The notes under the pieces were generated by a model. That model did not search any database. It had not been told where the DNA came from and saw only the letters and a program-made list of their open reading frames with translations. From Neobacillus sp. PS3-12 (GTDB lineage: Bacteria; Bacillota; Bacilli; Bacillales; Cytobacillaceae), in the NCBI RefSeq assembly GCF_030915385.1, contig NZ_CP133268.1:744001-808000 (forward strand): DNA of 64,000 nucleotides, written 5' to 3'. Positions 35,953-45,347 of the stretch are shown here, one piece after another (position 1 is the stretch's first letter; every line of letters starts with the position of its first letter). A program made the position numbers and the translations under genes.

Positions 35953-35984
35953 TGTATTCTTTCTGGAAATTTTGGTGCAAATAG

Positions 35985-36287
35985 TTAATCGTACAGTTTG
36001 TTACCAAAAACATGTTTTTCAAGGTTTGACAATCGTTTTAGTATATCAAAATTCGTGGTTCCTGCAGGCTGTGCTGCTGGCTGCCTCCTAGAAGTCTCCT
36101 CTAATTGTTTTCTTAACCGAAGGTTTTCTTGTTGGAGATCTTCAATTTCCTGATGGAAGGTTTCATAATCTTTTATCACTAGATCTAAAAATTTATCCAC
36201 ATCTTCTTGCTTATAACCACGCACACCTGTTTTAAATTCTTTTTCTAAAATATCCTTTGCAGTTAATTTCACTTTGTCAGAAAGCAT
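35985..36287 (-). CDS. gpsB: Cell-cycle protein GpsB
   Basis: 100 aa DivIVA-like protein. N-terminal [37 protein letters not shown] is the DivIVA/GpsB membrane-targeting domain and coiled coil (to ~70). An Ala/Pro/Gln linker and a C-terminal trimerising helix follow ([16 protein letters not shown]). GpsB shuttles PBP1 between septum and side wall; its partner ponA is at 47737-50343. GAGGTGATTTTAA precedes the ATG. Confidence 0.96.
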   Translation of the reverse strand: MLSDKVKLTAKDILEKEFKTGVRGYKQEDVDKFLDLVIKDYETFHQEIEDLQQENLRLRKQLEETSRRQPAAQPAGTTNFDILKRLSNLEKHVFGNKLYD

Positions 36288-36361
36288 TTAAAATCACCTC
36301 ATGTATAGCCAATCATTACCTCTTATTTTTTCAAAAATAAGCGTTTTTGTCAATTTTTCTT

Positions 36362-36937
36362 TTAAACATCATTTATTTCAGGATAAGTTTGACTATATTC
36401 ATCCTCTTCAACAATGGATTGTAAGTCAGTAAACGTAATTAAATGAATCGGATAGGAATGGTTATTTTGATACTGTTTAGCCATTTCATAGAGATACTTG
36501 GGGCTCCCTTCTTTTTCATGATCGTAAACAAGCAGGAGCGCATCGCTTTTTTCGATAAAAAATTGATTTTTCAAACGAAATTGCCAAGGTTTTTCGTAAG
36601 GCTTCCTTGAGACAGAATCAATAAAATCAGCCCCAGCCAGAATGGATTCGTACCATTCCTGGTTCTGTTCATTCCATTTTGCTTCCTGTTCCAAAAAAGG
36701 AGAAATGACAGCCAGCTTTAGATTCGGGTAAGTCATTTGCATCTCGAAAATAACCTCTGCTGCCCATAATTCTATCCCCAATTGGCCTGATATTAACACC
36801 CATTCCAAACCTTCCTCAACCATTGGAGATAATTCCTTTTTTATTGCTTTTTTGATATAGCTAACAGAAGGATGGTCTTTTTGAAAAATCCCCAATTCAT
36901 ATGCTTTGTAACCCGAAACTACTAGAACTTTCGTCAA
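36362..36937 (-). CDS. ypsA: SLOG-family protein YpsA (DUF1273)
   Basis: 191 aa from TTG 36937, ~8 nt after AGGGGGA; the longer open frame upstream has no family similarity. [33 protein letters not shown] (nucleotide-binding Gly loop), [18 protein letters not shown] and [16 protein letters not shown] define the DUF1273 Rossmann-like SLOG fold. In B. subtilis YpsA influences cell division. Adjacent to gpsB as usual. Confidence 0.92.
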   Translation of the reverse strand: MTKVLVVSGYKAYELGIFQKDHPSVSYIKKAIKKELSPMVEEGLEWVLISGQLGIELWAAEVIFEMQMTYPNLKLAVISPFLEQEAKWNEQNQEWYESILAGADFIDSVSRKPYEKPWQFRLKNQFFIEKSDALLLVYDHEKEGSPKYLYEMAKQYQNNHSYPIHLITFTDLQSIVEEDEYSQTYPEINDV

Positions 36938-37012
36938 AATTTGTCCCCCTTTTGAAAAATTTCTTCTAAATGGACAAACCTTTTTGCATCTATTGCATAT
37001 TATATCGTAAGA

Positions 37013-37041
37013 AAAGAAAAACAAGGGCTATGAGCCCTTGT
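37013..37041 (-). terminator. Terminator of cotD
   Basis: ACAAGGGCT / AGCCCTTGT stem and TTTTCTTTTC on the minus strand. Confidence 0.85.
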
Positions 37042-37048
37042 TAGAAAA

Positions 37049-37366
37049 TTACATCCAAGGTCCTGCTCCAAAGCCTGGTCCAACAGGTCCTGCTCCAAAA
37101 CCTGGTCCAGCAGGTCCTGGCATCATTCCTGGGCCAACTGGTCCTGACATCATTCCTGGACCACAGCAGTTGAAATGTTGGTTGCATGTTTCATTGCAGC
37201 ATGATTCAGTATGCGTACAGAAATGTTTATGCTGGAACATATGGTGGTTAACTGTTGTTGTATGTGATGGGTGAATATGTGGTACCACCGTCGTTGAGAA
37301 GGTGTGATTCACATTATGAACAGTAGGATGAATGATAGGCGGTGTTACATTTGTTCCAAGATACAT
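37049..37366 (-). CDS. cotD: Spore coat protein CotD
   Basis: 105 aa. N-terminal half is rich in His, Thr and Val (HPTVHNVNHTFST, HPSHTTTVNHHMFQHKHFC), with Cys residues CTHTESCCNETCNQHFNCC in the middle: the CotD pattern of an inner-coat protein. The C-terminus is a Gly/Pro/Met tail of 9-residue repeats encoded by tandem 27-bp units (37059-37166). AAAGGGGAGC precedes the ATG. Expected in the mother cell late in sporulation. Confidence 0.92.
   Translation of the reverse strand: MYLGTNVTPPIIHPTVHNVNHTFSTTVVPHIHPSHTTTVNHHMFQHKHFCTHTESCCNETCNQHFNCCGPGMMSGPVGPGMMPGPAGPGFGAGPVGPGFGAGPWM
37059..37166. repeat. Four 27-bp tandem repeats within cotD
   Basis: Units at 37059-37085, 37086-37112, 37113-37139 and 37140-37166, each starting GGTCCTG. 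The first two differ at a few positions only and the last two form another close pair. They encode P-x-G-P-G-[MF]-x-x-G. Confidence 0.9.
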
Positions 37367-37450
37367 ATTAAGCTCCCCTTTCCATTATTCTGTTTACATT
37401 AACAGCCTATGTTGGAAGGGATAATCTTGTACTAATGAAAATACCTATTT

Positions 37451-37549
37451 TTAAAGAATCGCATAAAAGCTATCTTTTAAACTTGTAAACATAACAGCAG
37501 TCAAACAAATAACAACAAAAAATAAAAAGAAAATTGCCTTGTACATCAT
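37451..37549 (-). CDS. Small single-TM peptide
   Basis: 32 aa: MMYKAIFFLFFVVICLTAVM followed by FTSLKDSFYAIL. One hydrophobic helix with a short Lys-containing tail. GGAGAG lies close to two in-frame ATGs (37549 and 37546). Unrecognised; typical of tiny membrane proteins of Bacillus. Confidence 0.45.
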   Translation of the reverse strand: MMYKAIFFLFFVVICLTAVMFTSLKDSFYAIL

Positions 37550-37726
37550 GCACTCTCCATTATTAATATCATAGCGAATTTTACTGAACACAGTTAACAA
37601 TTTTACTATCTTCGACTACGATAAACAACATGGAATTCCTGTTTTTTTCGTGCTTTTTTATGAAATTTTTGTTACAAAAAAATTAATAATGTAAACAGAT
37701 TAACTAAATGGCTGTCAAATGGGGTT

Positions 37727-38977
37727 TTATTGGGATTTTTCTATTTTCTGCTCTAGTCTTCTCAGCCTTTTTTCCATATCCTGTAACGATAGGTTTACCT
37801 TTATGATGTTAGATTTCTTTACGTACACCATTGCTTTTAAACAATATTGTATCGCTAACTTATAATTTTTTTGTTTATGTTCCAATATTTTTGCTGCCTC
37901 AATGCTTGCTTCTATACTTAATTCACCTATTCCAATATCCGCAACCTCAATAAATAAATGCAATGCCCTCTCCCAAACTTGTGTTTTTTTCAATTGATAG
38001 GCCAATGCTAACTTAGCTTGAAAGGATGTTAAATCCGATCCTTCCGCAAGTGTTTTCATTACCTTTTTGGCTTCACTCTGTTCTCCCAGGGAGGCATACC
38101 AGCGTCCTACCTCATATGACTCCACTCTCGTCTGTAACTGATCCTTTCCACACAATTGCAAAGTAAGATGGGTATACAAAGTTATTAGTGAGAGAATATC
38201 CACTTCATTATGTTTTAGGATTCCTAACATTCCATCAGGCTGCTTACTTTCAATAAAATCAAAGTAGATCATTGGTGCTAAAAATCCAGGAATATCATCT
38301 ACCCTTTCTATTCCTAAAATTTCCTTTTCCACAACTGCCAGCTTTAATCTTTCGAGTTTATGCTTCCAAAGTCTTCTGGAAGCATGATATAAGTCGAAAT
38401 GGCCAAAAGCCGGGAGCTGGGGAACATGATCCCTGACAAGGGTGTGCCTCGTTTTTACTTGAGGCCAGTCAAAGGATTTTCCGTTGTAGGTTACGAGTGT
38501 TCGATAATTTATCTTTTCTAAAAAACTTTGATATAAAGGAACCTCGGCACCTGGATTGGGAAGAATGTGCTGTCTTAAAATCAAATTCTCCCCTCGTACG
38601 CTCGCATATCCAAGCAGAAAAATAGTATTCCCTACACCGCCACCCAGACCAGTAGTTTCCGTATCAAAGAAAAATAATTCCTCTGGTTTAAATCCAGCGG
38701 CCGATAACGGATGATTAATATTACTTTTATTCCAAATATTAATGGCCTCTAGAAAGTCTTTAAATCGATAATGACCATGTTGAAAGGATAGAGGATAACT
38801 AACTTCACGAATTAAGCAGTAATCTTGATCAAAAAAATAAGGATAAACATTTTCTTTTTCCCATTGCTCCCGGAAAGGAACATCGATTGTTTTCGATTCT
38901 TCTTTGACGATGTTGTGTTTTCCATTTTCAATCGACAGATGCGGTTTCAGCCGAGATAACTTATTTTTTAGGGACAT
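37727..38977 (-). CDS. yprB: RNase H-like exonuclease-fold protein YprB
   Basis: 416 aa. DEDD exonuclease fold at ~100-270: FFDTETTGLGGGVGNTIFLLG (Asp-x-Glu), TYNGKSFDWPQVKTR, HNEVDILSLITLY. A TPR-like helical C-terminus follows (~300-416). Stop of yprA and start of yprB are 4 nt apart, so they form a pair; their joint conservation suggests a nuclease-helicase partnership. Confidence 0.9.
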   Translation of the reverse strand: MSLKNKLSRLKPHLSIENGKHNIVKEESKTIDVPFREQWEKENVYPYFFDQDYCLIREVSYPLSFQHGHYRFKDFLEAINIWNKSNINHPLSAAGFKPEELFFFDTETTGLGGGVGNTIFLLGYASVRGENLILRQHILPNPGAEVPLYQSFLEKINYRTLVTYNGKSFDWPQVKTRHTLVRDHVPQLPAFGHFDLYHASRRLWKHKLERLKLAVVEKEILGIERVDDIPGFLAPMIYFDFIESKQPDGMLGILKHNEVDILSLITLYTHLTLQLCGKDQLQTRVESYEVGRWYASLGEQSEAKKVMKTLAEGSDLTSFQAKLALAYQLKKTQVWERALHLFIEVADIGIGELSIEASIEAAKILEHKQKNYKLAIQYCLKAMVYVKKSNIIKVNLSLQDMEKRLRRLEQKIEKSQ

Positions 38978-38981
38978 TACT

Positions 38982-41278
38982 TCACACCCTTAAACCTTTT
39001 CCATTTTTCAAAAAAGAATTAATAATACTTAATGTATCCTTTTTCGCAGTGTCACCAATTGTTTCTGCCCCGATGCAGGAAGGGCAGCCGTGTTCACAAT
39101 GGCATCTTTCGATCATTTTTTTTGCATCTGCTAATACTAAATTGATCTCTCCAAAAATCTTTTCGCTCAAGCCTATACCACCTGGGTAGCGATCATAAAA
39201 GAAAATCGTTGGTTTTTCATTATGATCCGCTTTTACCTGTGGAACAACATGAATATCCTGAGGGTCTGACATCACAAATAATGGGGCAATTGATTCTAAT
39301 GCATGTGCAGCACCTACGAGTCCTTGTTCCAACCGATCATGCCCCAATTCATCTAATGATTTATTCAAAGAAATCCAGGCAGCGTTTGAGTGGAGTTCCT
39401 CTTCTGGAAGATGAATTGGCCCAGAACCAATATTTTCATGTGTTTCAAATTTTATTTTTTTAAAAATGGTTGCCATGGCCCGGACACTAACGTCTCCATA
39501 TCCTACTTCGATGTCATCGCCTTCAGTTAATTTGTCGACTTCCAATACTTTCAATTGGACAGCAAGATTAGCATCAGTATAATAATCGACAGCCACTTCG
39601 CGGACAAAAGCCTTTTTTTCTTCCCAATCAAGTTTTTCAACTTGGAATTGTATTCCTTGATGCAAATAAATGGCTTCGTCATGAAGCAAGGTCATCGCAG
39701 AAAAACGGTCCATTTCACCGATTACTCTTACATTTGCAATATCAGTTTGATCAATAATCACAACATTCTCTTGAGAAGCAGACCTTAAACTTATATTGTG
39801 TGCAGGGAACGAATCATTCATCCAATACCATTTGTCACCATTCTGATAAAGGACCCGTTCTTCAGTTAAATACTCCAGCAGTTCTTCTGTTCCCACATCT
39901 CCAAAAAGCTCCCCCTTTTTAAACGGAAGCTCGTAGGCAGCACATTTCATATGATCGATCAAGATAATAAGATTATCGGGGTTGATTCTTGCTGTTTCAG
40001 GACTTTTGTTAAAAAAATAATCAGGATTTTGGATCACATATTGATCAAGAGGACTGGAGCTAGCCACCATAATCACCAGGGCTTCTCCATGCCTTCTGCC
40101 CGCTCTTCCAGCCTGCTGCCAGGCACTGGAAATCGTCCCTGGGTATCCTGTCATGATACAAACCTGCAGTTGTCCAATATCTACACCAAGTTCAAGGGCA
40201 TTTGTACTTACCACCCCGTAAATTTCACCGGAGCGAAGACCCTTTTCAATTTTTCTTCTTTCGGTCGGAAGGTAACCACCGCGGTAGCCCATAATCGACT
40301 TTCTTCCTAATTGATTCTTCACCAATTCTTGAAGATAAGTTAATATTATTTCTACCCTTACTCTGCTTCTTGCAAATACAATGGTCTGGATTTTATTTTT
40401 CAGCAGTTCTCCCGCAAGTTTTCTAACCTCGAGTGTTGCACTTTTTCTTATATTTAAAGGCTTATTCACAATCGGCGGATTATAAAATAAAAAATGCTTT
40501 CGGCCGCTTGGAGCACCATTATTATCAATTAAATGCATTTCTTCTCCTGTTAAAGCTTCCGCAAGTTCAAGCGGGTTAGCAATGGTTGCTGATGTACAAA
40601 TAAAAACTGGATTGCTGCCATAGTACTTACAAATTCTTTTTAGTCGGCGAATCACATTAGCCACATGACTTCCGAATACTCCTCTATACGTATGAAGTTC
40701 ATCAATAACGACAAACTTTAAATTTTCAAACAAGGAAACCCATTTCGTATGATGTGGAAGAATTGCCGAGTGGAGCATATCTGGATTGGTTATGACTACA
40801 TGTCCCGCTTTTCTAACCTTTTGACGGATATTTGCCGAGTATCTCCGTCATACGTGTAACTATTTATATTCATTCCTGCTGCTTGAATCATTTCATTTAT
40901 TTCACTTTTCTGATCCTGAGCCAAGGCCTTTGTCGGAAAAATATAAAGCGCTCTTGATTCTGGATTTAAAAGGATGTTTTGAATCACCGGAAGGTTATAA
41001 CAAAGGGTCTTTCCCGAGGCAGTGGGTGTTACTGCAACAATACTTTTCCTCTCTGAAACGGTGTCATAAGCGGTTTTCTGATGGGTGTAAAGCTCAGTAA
41101 TCCCTCTTTGCTGTAAGCTTTCCCGCAAGAGAGGATGTAAATCCTCTGGAAGATTTATAGTTTGAGGGGACTTTTCCTCGAGAGTTCGCCAGCAAACTAT
41201 ATTTTCTTTAAACTCATTATTTAATTTTAAATCAGCTAAAATAGATTGTAAGCTTTTTTTCCCAAGCATTTTATTCAC
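38982..41278 (-). pseudogene. yprA: DEAD/DEAH helicase YprA (MrfA-type), broken by a -1 frameshift
   Basis: Read through, ~765 aa, the normal YprA length. Q motif/Walker A TPTASGKTLCYNLP, FPTKALAQDQK, DEAH-like VVIDELHTYRG, GVVSTNALELGVDIGQL and QQAGRAGRR motifs. The C-terminal DUF1998 region has a Cys cluster (CHCEHGCPSC). This group includes the MrfAB DNA repair helicase/nuclease pair. Near 40837 the first frame reads YDGDTRQISVKRLEKRDM and stops. Adding one C (ACT CCG GCA AAT) restores YDGDTPANIRQKVRKAGHVV and joins the second frame. Confidence 0.9.
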
Positions 41279-41457
41279 CTCAATATATTCATTTTATCGA
41301 ATAAATGTTGACGAAAAAAGAATAAAGTGATTTTTTTTCAATTATTTTTCATGGTAATTTTTTTGTAATACATATTTAATTCCAAAAATATTTCATTGCT
41401 TATTTTCTTTGATAAAATAAAATAGAGATTGATGATTGCGAGATATGAGGTGTTACG

Positions 41458-42150
41458 ATGAAAATAGAAGAAGTTAAGCGAGTATTAGGGGAATTTTCCC
41501 TCTTTCGGGTTTTAAATGATAATGAATTAAGCAAGGTTGCTGATATTGCTATTACTCGTGAAATGAAAAAACATAGTCATGTATTCTTACAAGGCGACCC
41601 GCTTGAAAATGTTTATTTTATTTATGATGGTAAAATCAAGATTTATAAAACCGATACAAACGGAAAAGAACAAATTGTTTCTATTCTAAAAAAAGGTGAA
41701 ATGTTTCCACATGTTGGCTTTTTCAGAAAAGGAGATTACCCGGCATTTGCCGAAGTATTAGAAGCTTCTACTCTTATTACTGTTCCAATTTCACAGTTTG
41801 AAAATGTGCTAATTGAAAACCCAGAGTTATGCATTAAGGTTTTTAACGTACTTGGTGAAAAAATTGTTGACCTGCAAAATAGGCTTGAGGAACAAATATT
41901 AAATAATACATATGAACAAATTATCAAACTGCTCATTCGCCTTGCCAAAAACCATGGTAAAGACCTCAAGGATGGTTCCATTCTTTTAAAAGCAGAATTT
42001 ACCAACAAAGATCTAGCCAATATGATTGGGACTACAAGAGAGACCATCAGCCGAACACTGACAAAAATGAAAAAAGATGATCTAATCATTGAAGATAAAG
42101 ATGGGAATCTAATTTTAAACCCCAACATCCTCTTAAACGAGATCATTTAA
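41458..42150 (+). CDS. Crp/Fnr-family transcriptional regulator (hcp-linked)
   Basis: 230 aa, same length and layout as the regulator at 29058-29750, with shared stretches such as KVKI/KIKIYK, PELCIK, VLGEKIVDLQ, NTYEQII and LANMIGT. Sensor barrel ~10-125 and winged helix NKDLANMIGTTRETISRTL; R-E-T-I-S-R recognition helix. No Fe-S Cys cluster. GAGGTG precedes the ATG. Convergent with hcp, whose promoter has a perfect TGTGA-N6-TCACA box. Probable NO- or anaerobiosis-responsive regulator (inference). Confidence 0.88.
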   Translation: MKIEEVKRVLGEFSLFRVLNDNELSKVADIAITREMKKHSHVFLQGDPLENVYFIYDGKIKIYKTDTNGKEQIVSILKKGEMFPHVGFFRKGDYPAFAEVLEASTLITVPISQFENVLIENPELCIKVFNVLGEKIVDLQNRLEEQILNNTYEQIIKLLIRLAKNHGKDLKDGSILLKAEFTNKDLANMIGTTRETISRTLTKMKKDDLIIEDKDGNLILNPNILLNEII

Positions 42151-42152
42151 AG

Positions 42153-42185
42153 AAAAACCGCAGAAATAATTTTCTGCGGTTTTTG
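42153..42185. terminator. Bidirectional terminator
   Basis: AAAAACCGCAGAAA-TAAT-TTTCTGCGGTTTTTG between the regulator and hcp. Confidence 0.9.
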
Positions 42186-42191
42186 TTTTTA

Positions 42192-43484
42192 TTATGATAA
42201 TGCAAGCATTTCTTTCATGTCTTCTTGAGCAGTGCCAATTAACTTCAAGTTAAATGTTTCTTGAAGAACGTTTAACACACCTTCTGAAATAAACTCAGGT
42301 GGTTTTGGTCCAATTCTGATATCTTTAATTCCTAAGCTGAATAGACCTAAAAGAATAGCAACGGCTTTTTGTTCAAACCAAGAAAGAACAATACTTACTG
42401 GAAGTTCATTAATTTCACATTCAAAAGCGTCGGCGAGTGCTTTCGCAATTTTCACTGTAGAACCAGAGTTATTACATTGGCCTAAATCAATATAACGTGG
42501 AATATCTGTTCCAGGTACTGTACCATAATCAACATCATTAAAGCGGAATTTTCCGCATGATGTTGTTAAAATAACTGTCTCAGGAGGCAGCGATGTTGCT
42601 AGCTCACGATAATATTCTCCGCCTTTTCCTGGTGCGTCACAACCCGCGATAACAAAAAATCTTTTAATTTTCCCATCTTTAACTGCGGCAATCACTTCTG
42701 GTGCCAAACCAAGTACAGTTTCATGATGGAATCCGGTCAATAATGTTTCTTCCGATTCAATGTTGGCCTCTGGAAGCTCTAAAGCTCTTTCTATTAATAG
42801 GCTAAAATCATCATTTTCTATTTTTTGAACATTTTCCAAGCCGGCTACTTCATAACTGAACATCCTATCAGCGTATGTCCCTTTAATTGGCATTACACAG
42901 TTGGTAGTAGCTAAAATTGCACCCGGGAAGTTTTCAAATAAACGACGTTGATCGTACCATGCCTTTCCGATATTCCCTTTAAGATGTGAGTATTTCTTTA
43001 ATTCTGGATAACCATGTGCAGGCAGCATTTCTGAGTGAGTATAAATATTAATTCCTTTTCCCTCAGTTTGCTTTAATAATTCTTCTAAAGCAAATAGATT
43101 GTGGCCTGTTACAACAATACACTTGCCTTCAATTTTATTCTGACTTACACGAATTGGCTGCGGAATTCCAAGACGTTTTGTATGAGCCTCGTCTAGAACC
43201 TCCATAATGCGTACTGCAGATCGGCCAACCTTCATAGCCATATCAATATGCTCTTGTACATTAAAATTTGAATTGGTAAGTGTCATGTATAGTGCTTCAT
43301 GAGTAGTAGTATCTACGAATGGATCAGTATATCCTAGTTGATTAGCGTGGGTACGATATGCAGCAATTCCTTTAAGACCAAAAATAATCGTATCCTGTAA
43401 GCTTGCGATTGTTTCGTCTTTTCCACAGACGCCAATTACTTTGCAACCGCCTGTTGGAGTTTGTTCACATTGATAACAAAACAT
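42192..43484 (-). CDS. hcp: Hybrid cluster protein (hydroxylamine reductase)
   Basis: 430 aa, the short class of Hcp. N-terminal Cys motif MFCYQCEQT...GC...GVCGK binds the cubane cluster. Hybrid-cluster ligands lie in VTGHNLFALEELLKQ, TTNCVMPIKGTYADR, FFVIAGCDAPGKGGEYY, TSCGKFRFN and GQCNNSGS. Hcp reduces NO or hydroxylamine and is typically induced by nitrosative stress without oxygen. AGCGGGGAA precedes the ATG. No hcr reductase gene adjoins. Confidence 0.95.
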   Translation of the reverse strand: MFCYQCEQTPTGGCKVIGVCGKDETIASLQDTIIFGLKGIAAYRTHANQLGYTDPFVDTTTHEALYMTLTNSNFNVQEHIDMAMKVGRSAVRIMEVLDEAHTKRLGIPQPIRVSQNKIEGKCIVVTGHNLFALEELLKQTEGKGINIYTHSEMLPAHGYPELKKYSHLKGNIGKAWYDQRRLFENFPGAILATTNCVMPIKGTYADRMFSYEVAGLENVQKIENDDFSLLIERALELPEANIESEETLLTGFHHETVLGLAPEVIAAVKDGKIKRFFVIAGCDAPGKGGEYYRELATSLPPETVILTTSCGKFRFNDVDYGTVPGTDIPRYIDLGQCNNSGSTVKIAKALADAFECEINELPVSIVLSWFEQKAVAILLGLFSLGIKDIRIGPKPPEFISEGVLNVLQETFNLKLIGTAQEDMKEMLALS

Positions 43485-43541
43485 TTAATTTCCCCGCTTT
43501 CCCTGTAATTTACTGTTTTAGCATACAAAGCTAATCACAAC

Positions 43542-43584
43542 TTTAGTGTGATTTAGATCACATTGTTCAGAATTGTCACAATTC
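43542..43584. promoter_or_regulatory. Operator cluster upstream of hcp
   Basis: TGTGATTTAGATCACA (43547-43562) is a perfect TGTGA-N6-TCACA Fnr/Crp box. An overlapping TCACA-N7-TGTGA arrangement lies just left of it (from 43536). A second, separate perfect palindrome GAATTGT-C-ACAATTC is at 43570-43584. The cluster is 63-100 bp upstream of hcp and about 90 bp upstream of divergent hsp20. Confidence 0.75.
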
Positions 43585-43674
43585 ATCCAAAAAGTTATGA
43601 CAAAATTTCGAACGAAATAAAATTTCAATACATATGATAATGTGTGAATTTCCGCTAAGAGAGGGGTATGACTT

Positions 43675-44160
43675 ATGTCAAATATGCATCCTGGTGATCC
43701 AAACAATAATAATAAAAATAAACCTGAGCCGCCTTTGGGTGAGTTAATAAAATCTATGCAACACTTCTTCAATGAAAAGCCGATTAGAGGGTTTTTACAA
43801 TCAGTGGATGATTTTTTTAAAACTCCCTTTCCCCAAGGATTGGGATTTCCTGTAGATACGACGGACAATGGCAAGGAGTATATCGTTTCAGCTGAATTAC
43901 CAGGTATAAAAAGGGAGCAAATTCAATTAAACATTCAGGGGCATCTTTTAACCATTTCAATCAATAATCAGCAAATAGAATTGGAAGAAGATGAAATTCA
44001 CCAAGTTTTTAAGCAAAAACATTTTCGACAATATTCTTCAAGAACGATTGCCCTTCCTCAGGCTATCGACGAAAAAAAGATTAAAGCATATTACCGAGAT
44101 GGACTTCTCCAAATTCATGTCCCTCAAGAAAGAGGGAAAATTATTGATATCGAAGATTAA
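43675..44160 (+). CDS. Hsp20/alpha-crystallin family protein
   Basis: 161 aa. N-terminal Asn/Pro-rich arm, then the alpha-crystallin domain (~60-150: GKEYIVSAELPGIKREQIQL, HLLTISI, KAYYRDGLLQIHVPQ) and a short C-terminal extension GKIIDIED that carries an I-x-I-like motif. Small ATP-independent chaperone; related genes in Bacillus include coat-associated CotM. AGAGGGG upstream of the ATG. Followed by a terminator. Confidence 0.9.
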   Translation: MSNMHPGDPNNNNKNKPEPPLGELIKSMQHFFNEKPIRGFLQSVDDFFKTPFPQGLGFPVDTTDNGKEYIVSAELPGIKREQIQLNIQGHLLTISINNQQIELEEDEIHQVFKQKHFRQYSSRTIALPQAIDEKKIKAYYRDGLLQIHVPQERGKIIDIED

Positions 44161-44182
44161 CGACGCATTATCTTATCAAAGT

Positions 44183-44213
44183 AAAAAAAGACGGCTTTTT
44201 GCCGTCTTTTTTT
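44183..44213. terminator. Bidirectional terminator
   Basis: AAAAAAAGACGGC-TTTTT-GCCGTCTTTTTTT between hsp20 and yppG. Confidence 0.9.
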
Positions 44214-44234
44214 ATTTCTTCTCTTTTTGAACAC

Positions 44235-44774
44235 CTATACTTTAAACATGCCGCCGAGACCCTTTACTAATGACGTCACTTGTGTAACTGCGTTCATCAT
44301 TTGTCCTGCAGTATTCATCATTTTGTTAAAATCAACCGAGCCATCTTGTGATTTAAATGAGTTCATTAATGAATTCATTCCACCCGGTTGTTTTGGCATT
44401 ATATTATGCTTAGGATATGGATTAACAAAACCATTTATTGGTGGGTGAGTAGTTTGGTAGGGATAGACCTTTTCCTGTGGTTGCAGAGGATTTTGGAAAA
44501 GAAATTGTGAATCCTTTTGCATTGAGGGTTGAACTGGATAAGTAGCTTGGTTTGTATACGGATAAAATCCTTGGTTTAATGGCTGATATTGCCCGGGATA
44601 ATATGGATTTTGAGGTTGGAACGAATGCCAATCAGGGTTATGAAGTGGTGGCACAGCGTATTGTTGAGGATGTGAATAATTTCTTCCATAACTATTGTTC
44701 TCTTGCTGCATCATTTGCCCCAAGTTTCCATAATTGAAATGCTGTGTCCTTTTCCTATTTTCATACATGGGCAA
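44235..44774 (-). CDS. yppG: YppG-like protein
   Basis: 179 aa, low-complexity N-terminal 120 residues rich in Pro, Gln, Tyr and Asn (PQNPYYPGQYQPLNQGFYPY), then a conserved helix with SLMNSFKSQDGSVDFNKMMN and TAGQMMNAVTQVTSLVKGLG. This is the YppG family; a spore-surface role is plausible, not shown. TTG start at 44774, 6 nt after GGAGG; ATG at 44768 is an alternative. Confidence 0.85.
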   Translation of the reverse strand: MPMYENRKRTQHFNYGNLGQMMQQENNSYGRNYSHPQQYAVPPLHNPDWHSFQPQNPYYPGQYQPLNQGFYPYTNQATYPVQPSMQKDSQFLFQNPLQPQEKVYPYQTTHPPINGFVNPYPKHNIMPKQPGGMNSLMNSFKSQDGSVDFNKMMNTAGQMMNAVTQVTSLVKGLGGMFKV

Positions 44775-45030
44775 ACATCTCCTCCGTTATTCATCATTAC
44801 ACTTTATGTTCCAATTCTCAAAATGTGATTCAAAAAAGCAAAGCATGATTTCCATAATCCATCACTGCCTATTTTTCTCCATTAGGAAAAAGAAACAAAA
44901 TCAATCCTTTAAAATTAGAAAAGCATTGTCATTTAATAGCATAAACTGTCGGAAGTCTCAATTTTTTAAAAACTAAAAAATAAGGTTTTTCATGTTATGA
45001 TAGAAAAAACGATGAAGGAGGAGAACGATC

Positions 45031-45243
45031 TTGAACATTAGCGAATTAAAAAATAGGTTTATTCAAAGTAAGGACTTTTCTACTGATAACGTTAATCAAT
45101 TATTGGATTTTGCCAAAAACGCATATATTCACAACGAGATTAACATTAAAGAGTATAGCCTTGTAATCCGCGACCTTGAGGCAAAGGGCGCAATGATTCC
45201 AGATAGTGATAATGATACCTCCCTCTTCAGACATACAAATTAA
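45031..45243 (+). CDS. yppF: YppF-like small protein
   Basis: 70 aa: MNISELKNRFIQSKDFSTDN, VNQLLDFAKNAYIHNEINI, EYSLVIRDLEAKGA. Matches the YppF family of helical Bacillus proteins; function unknown. TTG start after GAAGGAGGAG. Followed by its own terminator. Confidence 0.85.
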   Translation: MNISELKNRFIQSKDFSTDNVNQLLDFAKNAYIHNEINIKEYSLVIRDLEAKGAMIPDSDNDTSLFRHTN

Positions 45244-45283
45244 CTTTCAAACAACAATGGAATCGAACAAAGTGGATAAGATC

Positions 45284-45324
45284 AAAGGGATTGCTGATTT
45301 TTTTAGCAATCCCTTTTCTTTTTA
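45284..45324 (+). terminator. Terminator of yppF
   Basis: AAAGGGATTGCT / AGCAATCCCTTTTCTTTTT. Confidence 0.88.
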
Positions 45325-45347
45325 TTTAAACACAAGTCTTCTGTACA

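Noticed and set aside
37059..37166. Regular repeats considered as a CRISPR array
   Set aside because: Units are contiguous 27-bp tandem repeats without spacers and lie inside cotD in frame; no cas genes.
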